A stretch of 37,652 nt of DNA from JBBRUG01 sp038247995 (GCA_038247995.1 JBBRUG010000010.1:1-37652); one strand, 5' to 3'; counted from the stretch's first letter, positions 24,867 through 33,149 are shown. Made by a program: numbers and translations. The notes: generated by a model from the sequence alone, not told the origin.

Positions 24867-25641
24867 AGACCCGCTCCTCACGTTGAATCAACTCGTCAGT
24901 TAGCGCTGCATAGGCTTGAGCACTGCGACCTTGCGGATCGTACTCAGCAATGAGTCGCCCATAGCTGGGAGCCTCACTTAAACGTACGCTGCGCGGGATG
25001 AGGGTTCGACAAACCAGGCGCGGAAAATGGCGTTGAACCTCGTCAACTACTTGCTGAGCCAGATTAGTTCGACCGTCGTACATTGTCATGACCACACCAA
25101 GGATTCGCAAACTCGGGTTTAGGCCCTCACGCACCCGATCAAGCGTGCCCTTCAACTGCGCTAATCCTTCCAGCGCCAGATATTCGCATTGAAGCGGGAT
25201 GAGCACATTATCAGCAGCACATAGCGCATTTAAGGTAAGCAAGCCAAGCGATGGCGGGCAATCGATCACGATTCGGTCATATTGCCCGCGTAAGGAATCG
25301 AGTGCTACACGCAGGCGATGTTCACGCTGTTCAAGGTTGGTTAAGCCAACTTCAGCGCCGGCAAGATCTTGATCGGCAGGCACAAGCGCATAACGAGCGC
25401 GTCCGCTGGGAATGATCACCTGGCTCACAGGCTGTTGCTGCATCAACAGATCATACGTTGTTGCTTGTAGCGTGTCCTTGCGTACACCCAGACTTGTCGT
25501 TGCATTTCCTTGGGGATCACAGTCTACAAGTAATGTCTGCCAACCACGGCGTGCAAATTCACCAGCAACATTTACAGCCGTTGTTGTTTTCCCAACGCCG
25601 CCTTTTTGGTTTGCAATTGCAATAATGCGCGTCTCAGTCAT
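24856..25641 (-). CDS. parA: chromosome partitioning ATPase ParA (Soj)
   Basis: 261 residues, standard for chromosomal ParA. The deviant Walker A motif KGGVGKTT is near residue 13, followed by LLVDCDPQGNATTSLG and the Walker B-like YDRIVIDCPPSLGLLTLNAL. The protein binds nucleoid DNA in its ATP form and is released by ParB. It overlaps parB by 11 bases, a single operon on the minus strand. The 125 bases between it and the M23 peptidase gene hold no other gene. Confidence 0.97.
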   Translation of the reverse strand: MTETRIIAIANQKGGVGKTTTAVNVAGEFARRGWQTLLVDCDPQGNATTSLGVRKDTLQATTYDLLMQQQPVSQVIIPSGRARYALVPADQDLAGAEVGLTNLEQREHRLRVALDSLRGQYDRIVIDCPPSLGLLTLNALCAADNVLIPLQCEYLALEGLAQLKGTLDRVREGLNPSLRILGVVMTMYDGRTNLAQQVVDEVQRHFPRLVCRTLIPRSVRLSEAPSYGRLIAEYDPQGRSAQAYAALTDELIQREERVYES

Positions 25642-25766
25642 CGATACGCCCTATTACACATGAACCATATCTGTTGCACTGCTTCGACAAGTGAGGCCCG
25701 CCCCAGCAAAAACGACGACTATTTCCAGTTCTAACGATCATTGTAGCACGCTCACTTCATGTCCGA

Positions 25767-27185
25767 TCACGGAAGTACTTTAAGCGGATCAACCGCCCGC
25801 CCACCAATGATCACCGTTAGATGCAAATGTACCCCGGTCGAGTAGCCACCACCAGCGCGATCATACGTACTACCCATATGGCCGATCAACTGGCCGGCGG
25901 TAACCGTATCCCCAGCTCCAACAACCGGTTGAGCAATAAGATGTCCATAGATTGTCTCTACTCCGCCAGGATGGCGGATTTTGACACAATAGCCATAGCC
26001 ACGACACCATCCAGCTTCACGCACCACACCGCTCCGCGCAGCAACGATCGGGGTCCACGCCCGGTTCGCAATATCAAGCCCATTGTGAAAGCCACCCCAT
26101 CGCGCGCCAAAGCGCGAAGTAATCGTGCCGCGCGCCGGCCAGACCCACCGCGGTGGCGGTTCGGGAAAGTCGGTTTTTTCCACCAGCTCTGCCAGGAGGG
26201 TAGAATCAACTTGGATCAGATCGTTGCGTAGCCATCCACTCCGTGATCCCAACGTAATGTAGAGCCAATCTTTGTAGCGTGCCTGGAGCGCCACCTGTCG
26301 TCCAGCTTCAAGCTGAAAGATGCGCTGATGCTCGGTACTCGGCCCATCACGAATATTTGTCTCATCCGCCAAGATGATCCCAGCCAGAACCGGTCCACGC
26401 GCTGAAAGCCCTTCTTGTCCGCCATATGCACTGAGTAAGCCTTCTGGAAGCATCCGTGTGCCCCCTGGAATGAAAATCTCAGTACCGAGCAGTGGTGTCG
26501 TTGAATCGATCGCATCGATCCGATTTGGCGCAAAGCTGAAGATCACTTCAGGACTCACTCCATATACCGCTGCAACCATTGCCAACGTTTCGCCGGGGGC
26601 AATCGCGTGCAGCACGCCTGAGATCCGTGGGATCCGCAGCACCTGCCCCTCGAGTAATGCATCTCCCTGTTCAAGCTGATTAACCCAGATCAGTGATTCG
26701 AGTGAGATGGTATAGCGTGCTGCAATAGCACCGAGCGTTTCGCCATCGGCAAGGCTATGCTGAGCCTGAAAGAGTTCAGGTGGAACAATTGGTTCACGCA
26801 AAAGAGGCGCTAGCGCAGGAGGATTTTGCGTCTCGGCAGCAACGATCCGGAGAGGGAGCGGAGCAATTGCAAGGAGTAACTGCTGATCAAGGATGCTGTG
26901 CGAAGAAGCCCCTAGAGGTGAGCTAGGCGCTTGCCTGGGCAAGCTAATCAAACGATCACTCACAATGGCTAACAGAACGAGGATCAGAAGCCCTAGATGG
27001 CTCACTATCCGTCGCAGTTCAGCCAATTTGCCCCATGGGGGTTCTACGCGAGGATTTGTGGCGGGAAGCGCCGATTCGCTAGGCAGGTGCTCTTGCTGAA
27101 AAGCTGCGCGCGCACGCATCGCTCGCATACGCCAACGACTGCTATGCATAGCGAATAAGCCACGTATGAATGCGTCAAATATCAT
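25767..27185 (-). CDS. LysM-SH3-M23 family metallopeptidase, cell envelope
   Basis: About 472 residues if ATG 27185 is used; the frame stays open to 27314 and the start is uncertain. A basic N-terminal tail of about 65 residues (RWRMRAMRARAAF) precedes one membrane span (near LGLLILVLLAIVSDRLI), giving a type II anchored enzyme. Then come two LysM domains (SLADGETLGAIAARYTISLE and IAPGETLAMVAAVYGVSPE), an SH3-like region (ETNIRDGPSTEHQRIFQLEA) and a C-terminal M23 peptidase. The peptidase holds FHNGLDIA (H-x3-D zinc ligands) and GVHLHLTV (HxH), so it looks active or nearly so. It probably cuts or regulates peptidoglycan. It is transcribed toward parA with a 125-base gap. Confidence 0.88.
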   Translation of the reverse strand: MIFDAFIRGLFAMHSSRWRMRAMRARAAFQQEHLPSESALPATNPRVEPPWGKLAELRRIVSHLGLLILVLLAIVSDRLISLPRQAPSSPLGASSHSILDQQLLLAIAPLPLRIVAAETQNPPALAPLLREPIVPPELFQAQHSLADGETLGAIAARYTISLESLIWVNQLEQGDALLEGQVLRIPRISGVLHAIAPGETLAMVAAVYGVSPEVIFSFAPNRIDAIDSTTPLLGTEIFIPGGTRMLPEGLLSAYGGQEGLSARGPVLAGIILADETNIRDGPSTEHQRIFQLEAGRQVALQARYKDWLYITLGSRSGWLRNDLIQVDSTLLAELVEKTDFPEPPPRWVWPARGTITSRFGARWGGFHNGLDIANRAWTPIVAARSGVVREAGWCRGYGYCVKIRHPGGVETIYGHLIAQPVVGAGDTVTAGQLIGHMGSTYDRAGGGYSTGVHLHLTVIIGGRAVDPLKVLP

Positions 27186-27470
27186 TACTTCGGAACGACT
27201 AACGTCCGTACCTTCATCACGCTCATTAACGATCTTGCTTATGTCGATGCGGAAACAGGGGCTATATACGGCACAGAGCATACTAGCATGGCCGCCTTTT
27301 GTCAACGTCTGCATTACTACAGCGCCCCTACGGCCTATGCTGAGTCAGAAGGTATGTGCTGCCCAATACGTCAGAAAATGCCGGGTCTATTCCTGTCAGA
27401 TAGGGGCGCCGGCATAGAGCGATTGGCACCCTACTTTATGGTCCAGGTGGTTCGCGAATCGGACGTAACC

Positions 27471-27500
27471 TTGACGCAACCTTCTGCATCGTGCTAAGAT
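27471..27500 (+). promoter_or_regulatory. promoter of the DUF151 gene
   Basis: TTGACG (27471-27476), an 18-base spacer and TAAGAT (27495-27500) lie 88 bases before the ATG at 27588. The surrounding 27315-27587 gap has no other gene. Confidence 0.5.
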
Positions 27501-27587
27501 AGACGATAGATGTAGTTATACCAACTGCCCTCTGTAAATCATGTCGCAACAGGCGCATGCTTCACACGCTCCACGAAAGGTCGGCAG

Positions 27588-28145
27588 ATGATCCGTGTAC
27601 TTGTTGATAGTATCCGTGTCAGCCTCCTGACGCAACATCGCGTCGTTGTGCTCCGTGAAACGGATAGTAAACGCTATCTGCCAATCTGGATTGGCCCTTT
27701 TGAGGCAGATGCTATTGCGATGGCAATCCAGGGCCACGAACCTCAGCGCCCGATGACCCATGATCTGCTTAAGACACTCATTGGTGAAATGGGCGGGCAT
27801 ATTCAGCATATTTTTGTCAATGACATCCAGGACAATACCTTTTTTGCCCGGATCGTTGTTGACCGCAGTGGCCAACTCGTCGAAATCGATGCGCGCCCGA
27901 GTGATGCAATCGCTCTGGCGGTGCGCACCGAAGCGCCGATTTTTGTTGAGCCGCGGGTTCTTGAGCAAGCTGGGGTCTATTTCGATGAAGATGAACAGGT
28001 CGTTCCACAAGAATCGGTGACCGGCGAACCCGATTTAGAAGGCGAGCCTGAATCGAACGATGAGTCGCTCTCAATTTTTCGCGATTTTATCAAGACGCTG
28101 GATCTTGATAATCCCGAAAAGGGCGGTGGGGCTGAGAACTCCTAA
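27588..28145 (+). CDS. bifunctional nuclease family protein (DUF151)
   Basis: 185 residues. Residues 1-135 are a DUF151/bifunctional nuclease domain: VVLRETDSKRYLPIWIGPFE, ADAIAMAIQGHEPQRPMTHD, LLKTLIGEMGGHIQHIFVND and EIDARPSDAIALAVRTEAPI. Members in plants show dual RNase and DNase activity; the bacterial role is poorly known. The last 50 residues are acidic (GEPDLEGEPESNDESLS) and variable. The gene has its own promoter and terminator, divergent from the M23 gene and next to the candidate origin. Confidence 0.9.
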   Translation: MIRVLVDSIRVSLLTQHRVVVLRETDSKRYLPIWIGPFEADAIAMAIQGHEPQRPMTHDLLKTLIGEMGGHIQHIFVNDIQDNTFFARIVVDRSGQLVEIDARPSDAIALAVRTEAPIFVEPRVLEQAGVYFDEDEQVVPQESVTGEPDLEGEPESNDESLSIFRDFIKTLDLDNPEKGGGAENS

Positions 28146-28165
28146 CCAGGATTTTTCCATATAAG

Positions 28166-28199
28166 AAGGCCGCAGCACTTAGTGCGCTGCGGCCTTTTT
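28166..28199 (+). terminator. terminator of the DUF151 gene
   Basis: A perfect stem of about 11 bases (AAGGCCGCAGC with GCTGCGGCCTT) closes a 9-base loop and is followed by a T run, 20 bases after the stop. Confidence 0.92.
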
Positions 28200-28309
28200 G
28201 TTGTACGCGCAACTCTAGTCGTAGATCCGTGCCGCATACTGGCGGATTCGATCTCCATAAACCGCTTGCTGGGGCAGCGTAGCTCGACAGAATGTTCAAA
28301 GCTCATAAA

Positions 28310-28516
28310 TGTGGATAACTGGCGGTTATTTGTGGATAACTACTAGGCTTTGTGGATAAGTACACCGTTTATGTGTGGAAGATCTGTGCATCACGCGCGA
28401 ACGATTTGCCTGAACCTTCCGCACTGTGGGTACTGTGGATAGTTGTCCACCATGAATCCCCCGGGGCTTAAGCTCGTTCTGATGCCTAACTTCTTGGTCT
28501 ATCCACACCGTCCACA
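28310..28516. other. oriC: candidate chromosomal replication origin: DnaA-box cluster
   Basis: Three perfect DnaA boxes TGTGGATAA start at 28310, 28331 and 28351, all in one direction and 20-21 bases apart. One-mismatch boxes lie at 28434-28442 (TGTGGATAG) and, on the opposite strand, at 28499-28507 (CTATCCACA). Weaker 7-of-9 matches lie at 28374, 28425 and 28508. The region is intergenic (28200-28650) and close to parABS, as usual for origins. dnaA itself is not in the window, so this is a strong candidate rather than proof. Confidence 0.72.
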
Positions 28517-28531
28517 ACACTACTAGTGTTG
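28515..28531. repeat. perfect 17-base palindrome at the edge of the DnaA-box cluster
   Basis: CAACACTA-C-TAGTGTTG has 8-base arms around one base. It overlaps the last weak DnaA box and precedes the AT-rich stretch, and may be a protein-binding site. Confidence 0.6.
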
Positions 28532-28537
28532 CGGGAT

Positions 28538-28592
28538 CTCTCTTACTTTTATTCACATGATCATGATGATTCATGATTGTGATCCCATTTGA
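28538..28592. other. AT-rich stretch with GAT repeats, possible DNA unwinding element
   Basis: After the DnaA boxes comes an AT-rich run with repeated ATGAT/TCATGAT units (28556-28581), similar in kind to unwinding elements and DnaA-trio-like triplet runs. It lies between the boxes and the SRP RNA promoter. The call is by position and composition only. Confidence 0.4.
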
Positions 28593-28631
28593 TCGATCGC
28601 TCCATCCGCTACTCAACAGCACCGAACGCTC

Positions 28632-28659
28632 TTGCAGGACTGGCAGCATCGGGTATAAT
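28632..28659 (+). promoter_or_regulatory. promoter of the SRP RNA
   Basis: TTGCAG (28632-28637), 16 bases, and a perfect TATAAT (28654-28659) stand just before the SRP RNA 5' end. Confidence 0.7.
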
Positions 28660-28663
28660 GTTG

Positions 28664-28763
28664 GGCGTGGCACGAAAGAACGGCAGATACTTGCGGAACC
28701 CCGCCAGGGCCGAAAGGCAGCAACGGTACGTGAGTTCCTCTGGGTGTTCGGACGTGCCACTTC
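28664..28763 (+). ncRNA. ffs: signal recognition particle RNA (small bacterial type)
   Basis: The terminal stem pairs GTGGCACG (28667-28674) with CGTGCCAC (28753-28760). The apical part has CCAGGGCCGAAAGGCAGCAA (from 28704), which matches the conserved SRP domain IV with a GAAA tetraloop (28712-28715) and the asymmetric AGCA bulge that binds Ffh. At about 100 bases it is the short 4.5S-like form. A near-consensus promoter precedes it. Its 3' end nearly touches the convergent cdd stop codon. Exact ends are approximate. Confidence 0.93.
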
Positions 28764-28764
28764 C

Positions 28765-29217
28765 TTATTTCCGGGCCCCTGCTTCTTGTCCCGCGCTCAT
28801 ACGGGATCGCGTAGCTTCATCTAACTGGGTTGGGCCAAAACCGTGGGGCAGCAACTCCTGTGGGGTCATTACCCGCTGATCGCCGTGCATGTTTAGCAGG
28901 AGCACCTGGCAATGCGGCGCAAGTTCGAAGAGAACTTGGCGACAGCCGCCACACGGGCTGGCAACGGCATCAGTAGGGGTAACTACAGCAATAGCCGTGA
29001 TTGAGCGCTCTCCGGCCGCGTAGGCGCTGTACAGGGCCACCCGCTCGGCACACACGCCGAGCGAGTAGGCTGCATTCTCAATATTCCCCCCCTGAAAAAT
29101 GCGCCCTGAGGCCGTCAACACTGCCGCGCCGACAGCAAATTGCGAGTAGGGCGCGTAGGCCAATCCGCGTGCCTCAATGGCAGCCTCGGCCAGCATGGTC
29201 AAATCAGGTTGCGCCAT
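28765..29217 (-). CDS. cdd: cytidine deaminase
   Basis: 150 residues from ATG 29217; a longer frame to 29262 overlaps the neighbour more deeply and lacks family-like sequence. GGGAG precedes the chosen start. Motifs of the tetrameric zinc enzyme are present: YAPYSQFAVGAAVLT, GGNIENAAYSLGVCAERVAL (zinc Cys and catalytic Glu) and PCGGCRQVLFEL (two zinc Cys). It deaminates cytidine and deoxycytidine for pyrimidine salvage. The start overlaps the end of the CNNM/CorC gene by 14 bases, so they are likely co-transcribed. The stop lies against the SRP RNA. Confidence 0.95.
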   Translation of the reverse strand: MAQPDLTMLAEAAIEARGLAYAPYSQFAVGAAVLTASGRIFQGGNIENAAYSLGVCAERVALYSAYAAGERSITAIAVVTPTDAVASPCGGCRQVLFELAPHCQVLLLNMHGDQRVMTPQELLPHGFGPTQLDEATRSRMSAGQEAGARK

Positions 29218-30523
29218 GGAGATCTCCCTGTGTTGGTACTGGTCTTGGCTGTGCCTGTTCATCGTGTTCCGCTTGGCGCAAAATCCGTAGCTTGTGCGCC
29301 CGCACGCCTTTGACCGATAGGACCGTCATTTGGACTGTACCGAATTCAAGTTCGTCGCCTGTGCGGGGGACGCGTCCCAGATGTTCATAGACTAGGCCGC
29401 CAATGCGGTCGGCGGTTTCAGAGCTAAGTGTGCTGCCGATTGCGGCGTTGACATCGTCAATCGGTAGTCGCGCATCGACAATTACTTCGTGAGTGCCTAG
29501 CGCCTGCAGCACCGGATCTTCGCGATCATATTCGTCCTGGATCTCGCCGACGATCTGTTCAATGAGATCCTCAATGGTTGCCATGCCGGCTGTTCCACCA
29601 TATTCATCCACAATCAAGGCCATATGCACACGGCGTTGTTGCAGGTCGGCGAGGAGGGTGCTAACCTCAAGCGTTTCGGGGACAAAATAGGCTGGCCGAA
29701 GCAAACTGCGTAGGGTGGGCAGCGGGGTGGCTGCGCGCAAGGTTGGGATCAGATCTTTTGCATACAAAATACCGACGATGCGATCTAGGGTTTCTTCATA
29801 AACTGGGATCCGCGAGTGGCCGCGCGCGACAATCAGGTCGAGCGCTTCGTCGAGGGCTACGTCTACTTCTAACGCATTGATGTCAACCCGCGGCACCATG
29901 ATTTCGCGGACAAGTGTGTCGCCAAAGGCGATCACACCTTCGATCATAGCCCGCTCTTCCTGCTCGATCTGCCCCTCGGCTTCGCCAATGTTGACCATAT
30001 GGCGCAGTTCTTCCGTCGTGACAAGCGGCGTAGTTGGGGTGCGCCCAGCGCTGAGCCATCCGGTAATTGGCCGGATAAGCACATTCAAAAGCGCTGTGAC
30101 CGGCCCGAGCAGCCGTGCGGCAACCTCCAGCGGGCCGCTGACAAAGGCAACGGTTCGTTCGGGGTTACGAATGGCCAGCGCTTTGGGGAGTGCTTCACCG
30201 AATATGAGTACGGCAAGTAACAATCCGCTTAGCCGAAGCGCCTGCATGCCAAAAGGGGCGTTAGGATCAAGCGTCAGCGTCAGCCATGCTGCGACGATGA
30301 TTGCTGTCGCATAGAGGAAGATCGTCGTCGTTTTGAGGCGATAGGGATCGTTAATCAGGAGGGCAGTCGCACGCTTACTACGCGAACCTGAGGAGGTACG
30401 TAACAGCGCAAGACGATGACGAGAAATTGCAGTAAAGGCGGCATCGGCTGCTGAGGTTAGTGCCAGTATTGCAAGGCACAAGCCAATCCCCAGCAGCAAC
30501 AGACTAGGTCCAGGGTCGTCCAC
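29204..30523 (-). CDS. CNNM/CorC (HlyC) family membrane protein
   Basis: 439 residues. The N-terminal DUF21/CNNM region (about 1-190) has three or four membrane spans (LLLLGIGLCLAILALTSAA and TTIFLYATAIIVAAWLTLTL). A CBS pair (about 205-330) contains LVREIMVPRVDINALEVDV, GHSRIPVYEETLDRIVGILY and HMALIVDEYGGTAGMATIED. A C-terminal CorC_HlyC/transporter-associated domain (about 345-430) ends the protein. The family is linked to Mg2+ efflux or homeostasis; the name hemolysin is historical. It follows prs by 6 bases and overlaps cdd. Confidence 0.93.
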   Translation of the reverse strand: MDDPGPSLLLLGIGLCLAILALTSAADAAFTAISRHRLALLRTSSGSRSKRATALLINDPYRLKTTTIFLYATAIIVAAWLTLTLDPNAPFGMQALRLSGLLLAVLIFGEALPKALAIRNPERTVAFVSGPLEVAARLLGPVTALLNVLIRPITGWLSAGRTPTTPLVTTEELRHMVNIGEAEGQIEQEERAMIEGVIAFGDTLVREIMVPRVDINALEVDVALDEALDLIVARGHSRIPVYEETLDRIVGILYAKDLIPTLRAATPLPTLRSLLRPAYFVPETLEVSTLLADLQQRRVHMALIVDEYGGTAGMATIEDLIEQIVGEIQDEYDREDPVLQALGTHEVIVDARLPIDDVNAAIGSTLSSETADRIGGLVYEHLGRVPRTGDELEFGTVQMTVLSVKGVRAHKLRILRQAEHDEQAQPRPVPTQGDLHGAT

Positions 30524-30529
30524 GGGTAC

Positions 30530-31486
30530 TCACTCCTTATCTAAAAATGAGGCAAACAATGCACTCAGCGAGAGGTCTTTATGAATGCGCATAATCGCTT
30601 CGGCGAAAAGCGGGGCCACGCTGATCGCATGCACCCGTGCGTCAGCGGAATCGCTGGCTTGCGGGATCGTATTAGTGACGATTGTTTCCACCAGGCTGGA
30701 TTTCCTGATATTGGCCAATGCGTCGCCGGCGAAGACCCCGTGGGTCGCGCAGGCGTACACCTTGCGCGCTCCACGGTCGAGCAGGGCGTGCGCTGCTTCT
30801 ACCAGCGTTCCGCCCGTTGAGATCATGTCGTCGACGATGATTGCGGTTTTATCTTCGACTTCGCCGACCATTTCGAGCACTTCGGCAATATCGGGCTCGG
30901 GGCGTTGCTTCGCGATAATCGCCAGGCCGGCGCCAATCCGTTCGCGGAAGCGATTCGCCCGGCCTACGCCGCCGGCGTCAGGCGAGACGACAACCGGATT
31001 GGGCAGGTTTAAATCGCGCACATAGTCGGCCAGGATCGGCCCGGCCTGGAGGTGATCAACCGGAATATCGAAGAAGCCTTCGATTGCCGGAGCGTGGAGA
31101 TCCATTGTTAGCACGCGATCAGCGCCGGCGGTGCGGATCAGGTTCGCGACAAGCTTAGCGGAGATCGGCTCGCGGCCGCTCGTCTTCTTCTCCTGCTTGG
31201 CATACCCGTAGTACGGGATCACTGCCGTGACGCGGGCGGCCGACGCACGGCGCAGGCCGTCGATCAATAACAGCAGCTCCATCAGATGGTGATCCACCGG
31301 ACTGCACGTCGGCTGGATCACAAAAACATCACAGCCACGTACATTGTCGTGCAGTTTGATCCGCGTCTCGCCGTTCTGGAACGTCCCCACCAGCGCGCGC
31401 CCCAGGTTCATTCGCAGTGAGGTGGCGATCTCCTGCGCCAGAGTCGGGTTGGCATTGCCGCTGAAGAGGAGCAGACGTCCATCCAT
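30530..31486 (-). CDS. prs: ribose-phosphate pyrophosphokinase (PRPP synthetase)
   Basis: 318 residues, normal for bacterial Prs. It makes PRPP from ribose 5-phosphate and ATP. Seen: LLFSGNANPTLAQEIATSL, GETRIKLHDNVRGCDVFVIQ, VTAVIPYYGYAKQEKKTSGR (catalytic and ATP region), VLTMDLHAPAIEGFFDIPVD, VSPDAGGVGRANRFRERIGA and the PRPP loop TAIIVDDMISTGGTLVEAAH. GGAGA is about 9 bases before the ATG. It leads the prs-CNNM-cdd cluster, linking nucleotide synthesis and salvage. Confidence 0.97.
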   Translation of the reverse strand: MDGRLLLFSGNANPTLAQEIATSLRMNLGRALVGTFQNGETRIKLHDNVRGCDVFVIQPTCSPVDHHLMELLLLIDGLRRASAARVTAVIPYYGYAKQEKKTSGREPISAKLVANLIRTAGADRVLTMDLHAPAIEGFFDIPVDHLQAGPILADYVRDLNLPNPVVVSPDAGGVGRANRFRERIGAGLAIIAKQRPEPDIAEVLEMVGEVEDKTAIIVDDMISTGGTLVEAAHALLDRGARKVYACATHGVFAGDALANIRKSSLVETIVTNTIPQASDSADARVHAISVAPLFAEAIMRIHKDLSLSALFASFLDKE

Positions 31487-31510
31487 GGTTCAGGTTCTCC
31501 GCTTTCACGT

Positions 31511-31540
31511 CAAAAAAGCAGTGAAGCACGGCTTCACTGC
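31511..31540 (-). terminator. terminator of tRNA-Gln
   Basis: Read on the minus strand, a perfect 10-base stem (GCAGTGAAGC/GCTTCACTGC) with a CGT loop is followed by TTTTTTG. It lies about 100 bases after the tRNA and just before prs. Confidence 0.88.
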
Positions 31541-31638
31541 GTCGCTATCGGGCTGGGCCCATGTGGGCTTGATGAATTCACATGTGTTGCGGTGCTGCCC
31601 ATATCTAGGCGAGAGCACGATCACATTGATCAAATAAA

Positions 31639-31712
31639 TGGCTGCCGGGCCAGGACTCGAACCTGGACAGACGGATTCAAAGTCCGTCGTGCTGCCATTA
31701 CACAACCCGGCA
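31639..31712 (-). tRNA. tRNA-Gln (TTG)
   Basis: A 74-base cloverleaf on the minus strand: acceptor TGCCGGG pairs with CCCGGCA, the anticodon stem GACGGA/TCCGTC region encloses CTTTGAA with anticodon TTG, the T arm is CCAGGTTCGAGTCCTGG, and CCA is encoded. Confidence 0.95.
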
Positions 31713-31723
31713 ACGCCACGAGC

Positions 31724-31732
31724 ATTATAACA
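31724..31732 (-). promoter_or_regulatory. extended -10 promoter of tRNA-Gln
   Basis: On the minus strand TG-T-TATAAT (31732-31724) is an extended -10 element placed about 12 bases before the tRNA 5' end. The -35 region is poor. Confidence 0.55.
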
Positions 31733-31930
31733 TATCGGTGCCGCTGGTGGAGATGGTATAATTTGTTACGTAGAGTGTCGGCGGATTAACTGGAAGGTTT
31801 GCGCCGACGTGTAGCGAAGCAGTCTGCCAGGGTTCGCGGATATACTACCCAAGGGCGCCGGCATGAGCTGAGTGAAACGTGCGCAGTGCAGCCTGGCTCC
31901 TGAACCCCTGGCTTATCCTGGAGTTATATT

Positions 31931-33034
31931 GTGCCCAGTTGGAACGACCTTGGGCCCGCCTTTCAAACCCTGCGCGAACTTGATGTTGCGGCGCTCCGTG
32001 AAGACGCCGAGCGCTCGTTGCTGATCGCCTGTGTCGGCGATGGCGTACTTTTTGAGCGGGTAGCGCTGCTGTTGCGCACAAGCGAAGGGCGGCGGTATGG
32101 CTCCGAAGGCCTCGATCCGTTGCTATTCACCACGCTCGCCGCATCGGCTGAAGAGTTGCGCAATGCCGACATGCTGCTGGTGCTGCTCGATGCACGTAAC
32201 TCCCTGCATCGCAACGATGTCGCCGCCTTGAATCGCCTAGCTGATCTTGGCCTGCCGATGGTGATTGTGCTCGGATACGCTGAACTGCCGCCTGATCTTG
32301 GCGCGGCGCGCCCCGCCTTTGCTTATGCCCGCATTGTGACCCTGCCTGATCTTGATGCTCCCGATGCGGCGCTGCGTCTGGCGGAGGCGGTTATCGAACG
32401 TTTACCGGGCGATCGGCAACTAGCTGCAGGGCGGCGCTTGCCCGGCCTGCGCACGGTGATTACCCGTGAACTGATCAACAGTACCTCGTTCTCCAATGCC
32501 TCGTATGCGCTGGCTTCCGCCATCCCTGAGCAGATCCCGATCTTGAGCGTGCCCTTCGCTGTTGCCGATATCCTGGTGCTCACGAAGAATCAGGCGCTGC
32601 TGGTATACAAATTGGCCCTCGCCCACGGCGCTCCACCCGAGTTTCAGGCGCGCATCCGTGAGGTATTGCCTGTGATTGGCGGTGCTTATCTCTGGCGCCA
32701 GATTGCGCGTACCCTCGTCGGGTTGGTGCCAATCTGGGGGATTGTCCCGAAAGTGGCGATCGCATATGCCGGTACGTACGCTACCGGTGTGGCGGCCTGG
32801 CGCTGGTTTGCCGATGGCGAATTGGTCTCGGCGGTACGGATGCGCCAGATTGCCGAAGAGGCGCTGCAGGTTGGCCGTGAGCGTGCTCAGGCGATGATCG
32901 CTACGGCCCAGGCCAATGGTGAGTTGAACCAGAACCGCTTGCAACGCACCTTCGCTCAGTTGCGCGAGCGGATGCCTTGGCGTAAGCCCAGCCAACTACC
33001 ACCCGCTGATGATCCGATGCAGCGTAAATCGTAG
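31931..33034 (+). CDS. DUF697-like membrane protein with degenerate GTPase-like N-terminus
   Basis: 367 residues from GTG 31931, with GGAG 8 bases upstream. The N-terminal 170 residues follow a G-domain-like order (SLLIACVGDGVLFERVALLL, then DMLLVLLDARNSLHRND and GLPMVIVLGYAEL, echoing switch and NKxD positions) but lack the P-loop GxxxxGKS and the NKxD. The second half has hydrophobic segments (IPILSVPFAVADILVLTKNQ, VLPVIGGAYLWRQIARTLVG, WGIVPKVAIAYAGTYATGVA) like the DUF697 domain of YcjF-type, GTPase-associated proteins. The tail is helical and basic. Function is unknown. It may be a membrane adaptor that has lost nucleotide binding. murA follows after 115 bases. Confidence 0.65.
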   Translation: MPSWNDLGPAFQTLRELDVAALREDAERSLLIACVGDGVLFERVALLLRTSEGRRYGSEGLDPLLFTTLAASAEELRNADMLLVLLDARNSLHRNDVAALNRLADLGLPMVIVLGYAELPPDLGAARPAFAYARIVTLPDLDAPDAALRLAEAVIERLPGDRQLAAGRRLPGLRTVITRELINSTSFSNASYALASAIPEQIPILSVPFAVADILVLTKNQALLVYKLALAHGAPPEFQARIREVLPVIGGAYLWRQIARTLVGLVPIWGIVPKVAIAYAGTYATGVAAWRWFADGELVSAVRMRQIAEEALQVGRERAQAMIATAQANGELNQNRLQRTFAQLRERMPWRKPSQLPPADDPMQRKS

Positions 33035-33149
33035 GTCCAGCCACGTTGCCGTCGTTCGCTCGTGTCGCGGCGCACTATTGGGCAGGCGCCGATCTGGCTT
33101 TCGTCGGCAATTGGCCTCCTGAAACCTTTTCGTAGGAGTTTCCTTCTTT

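Noticed and set aside
31757..31762. TATAAT as a promoter for the DUF697-like gene
   Set aside because: The -10 is perfect but no -35 is recognisable and it would leave a leader of about 160 bases; left unassigned.
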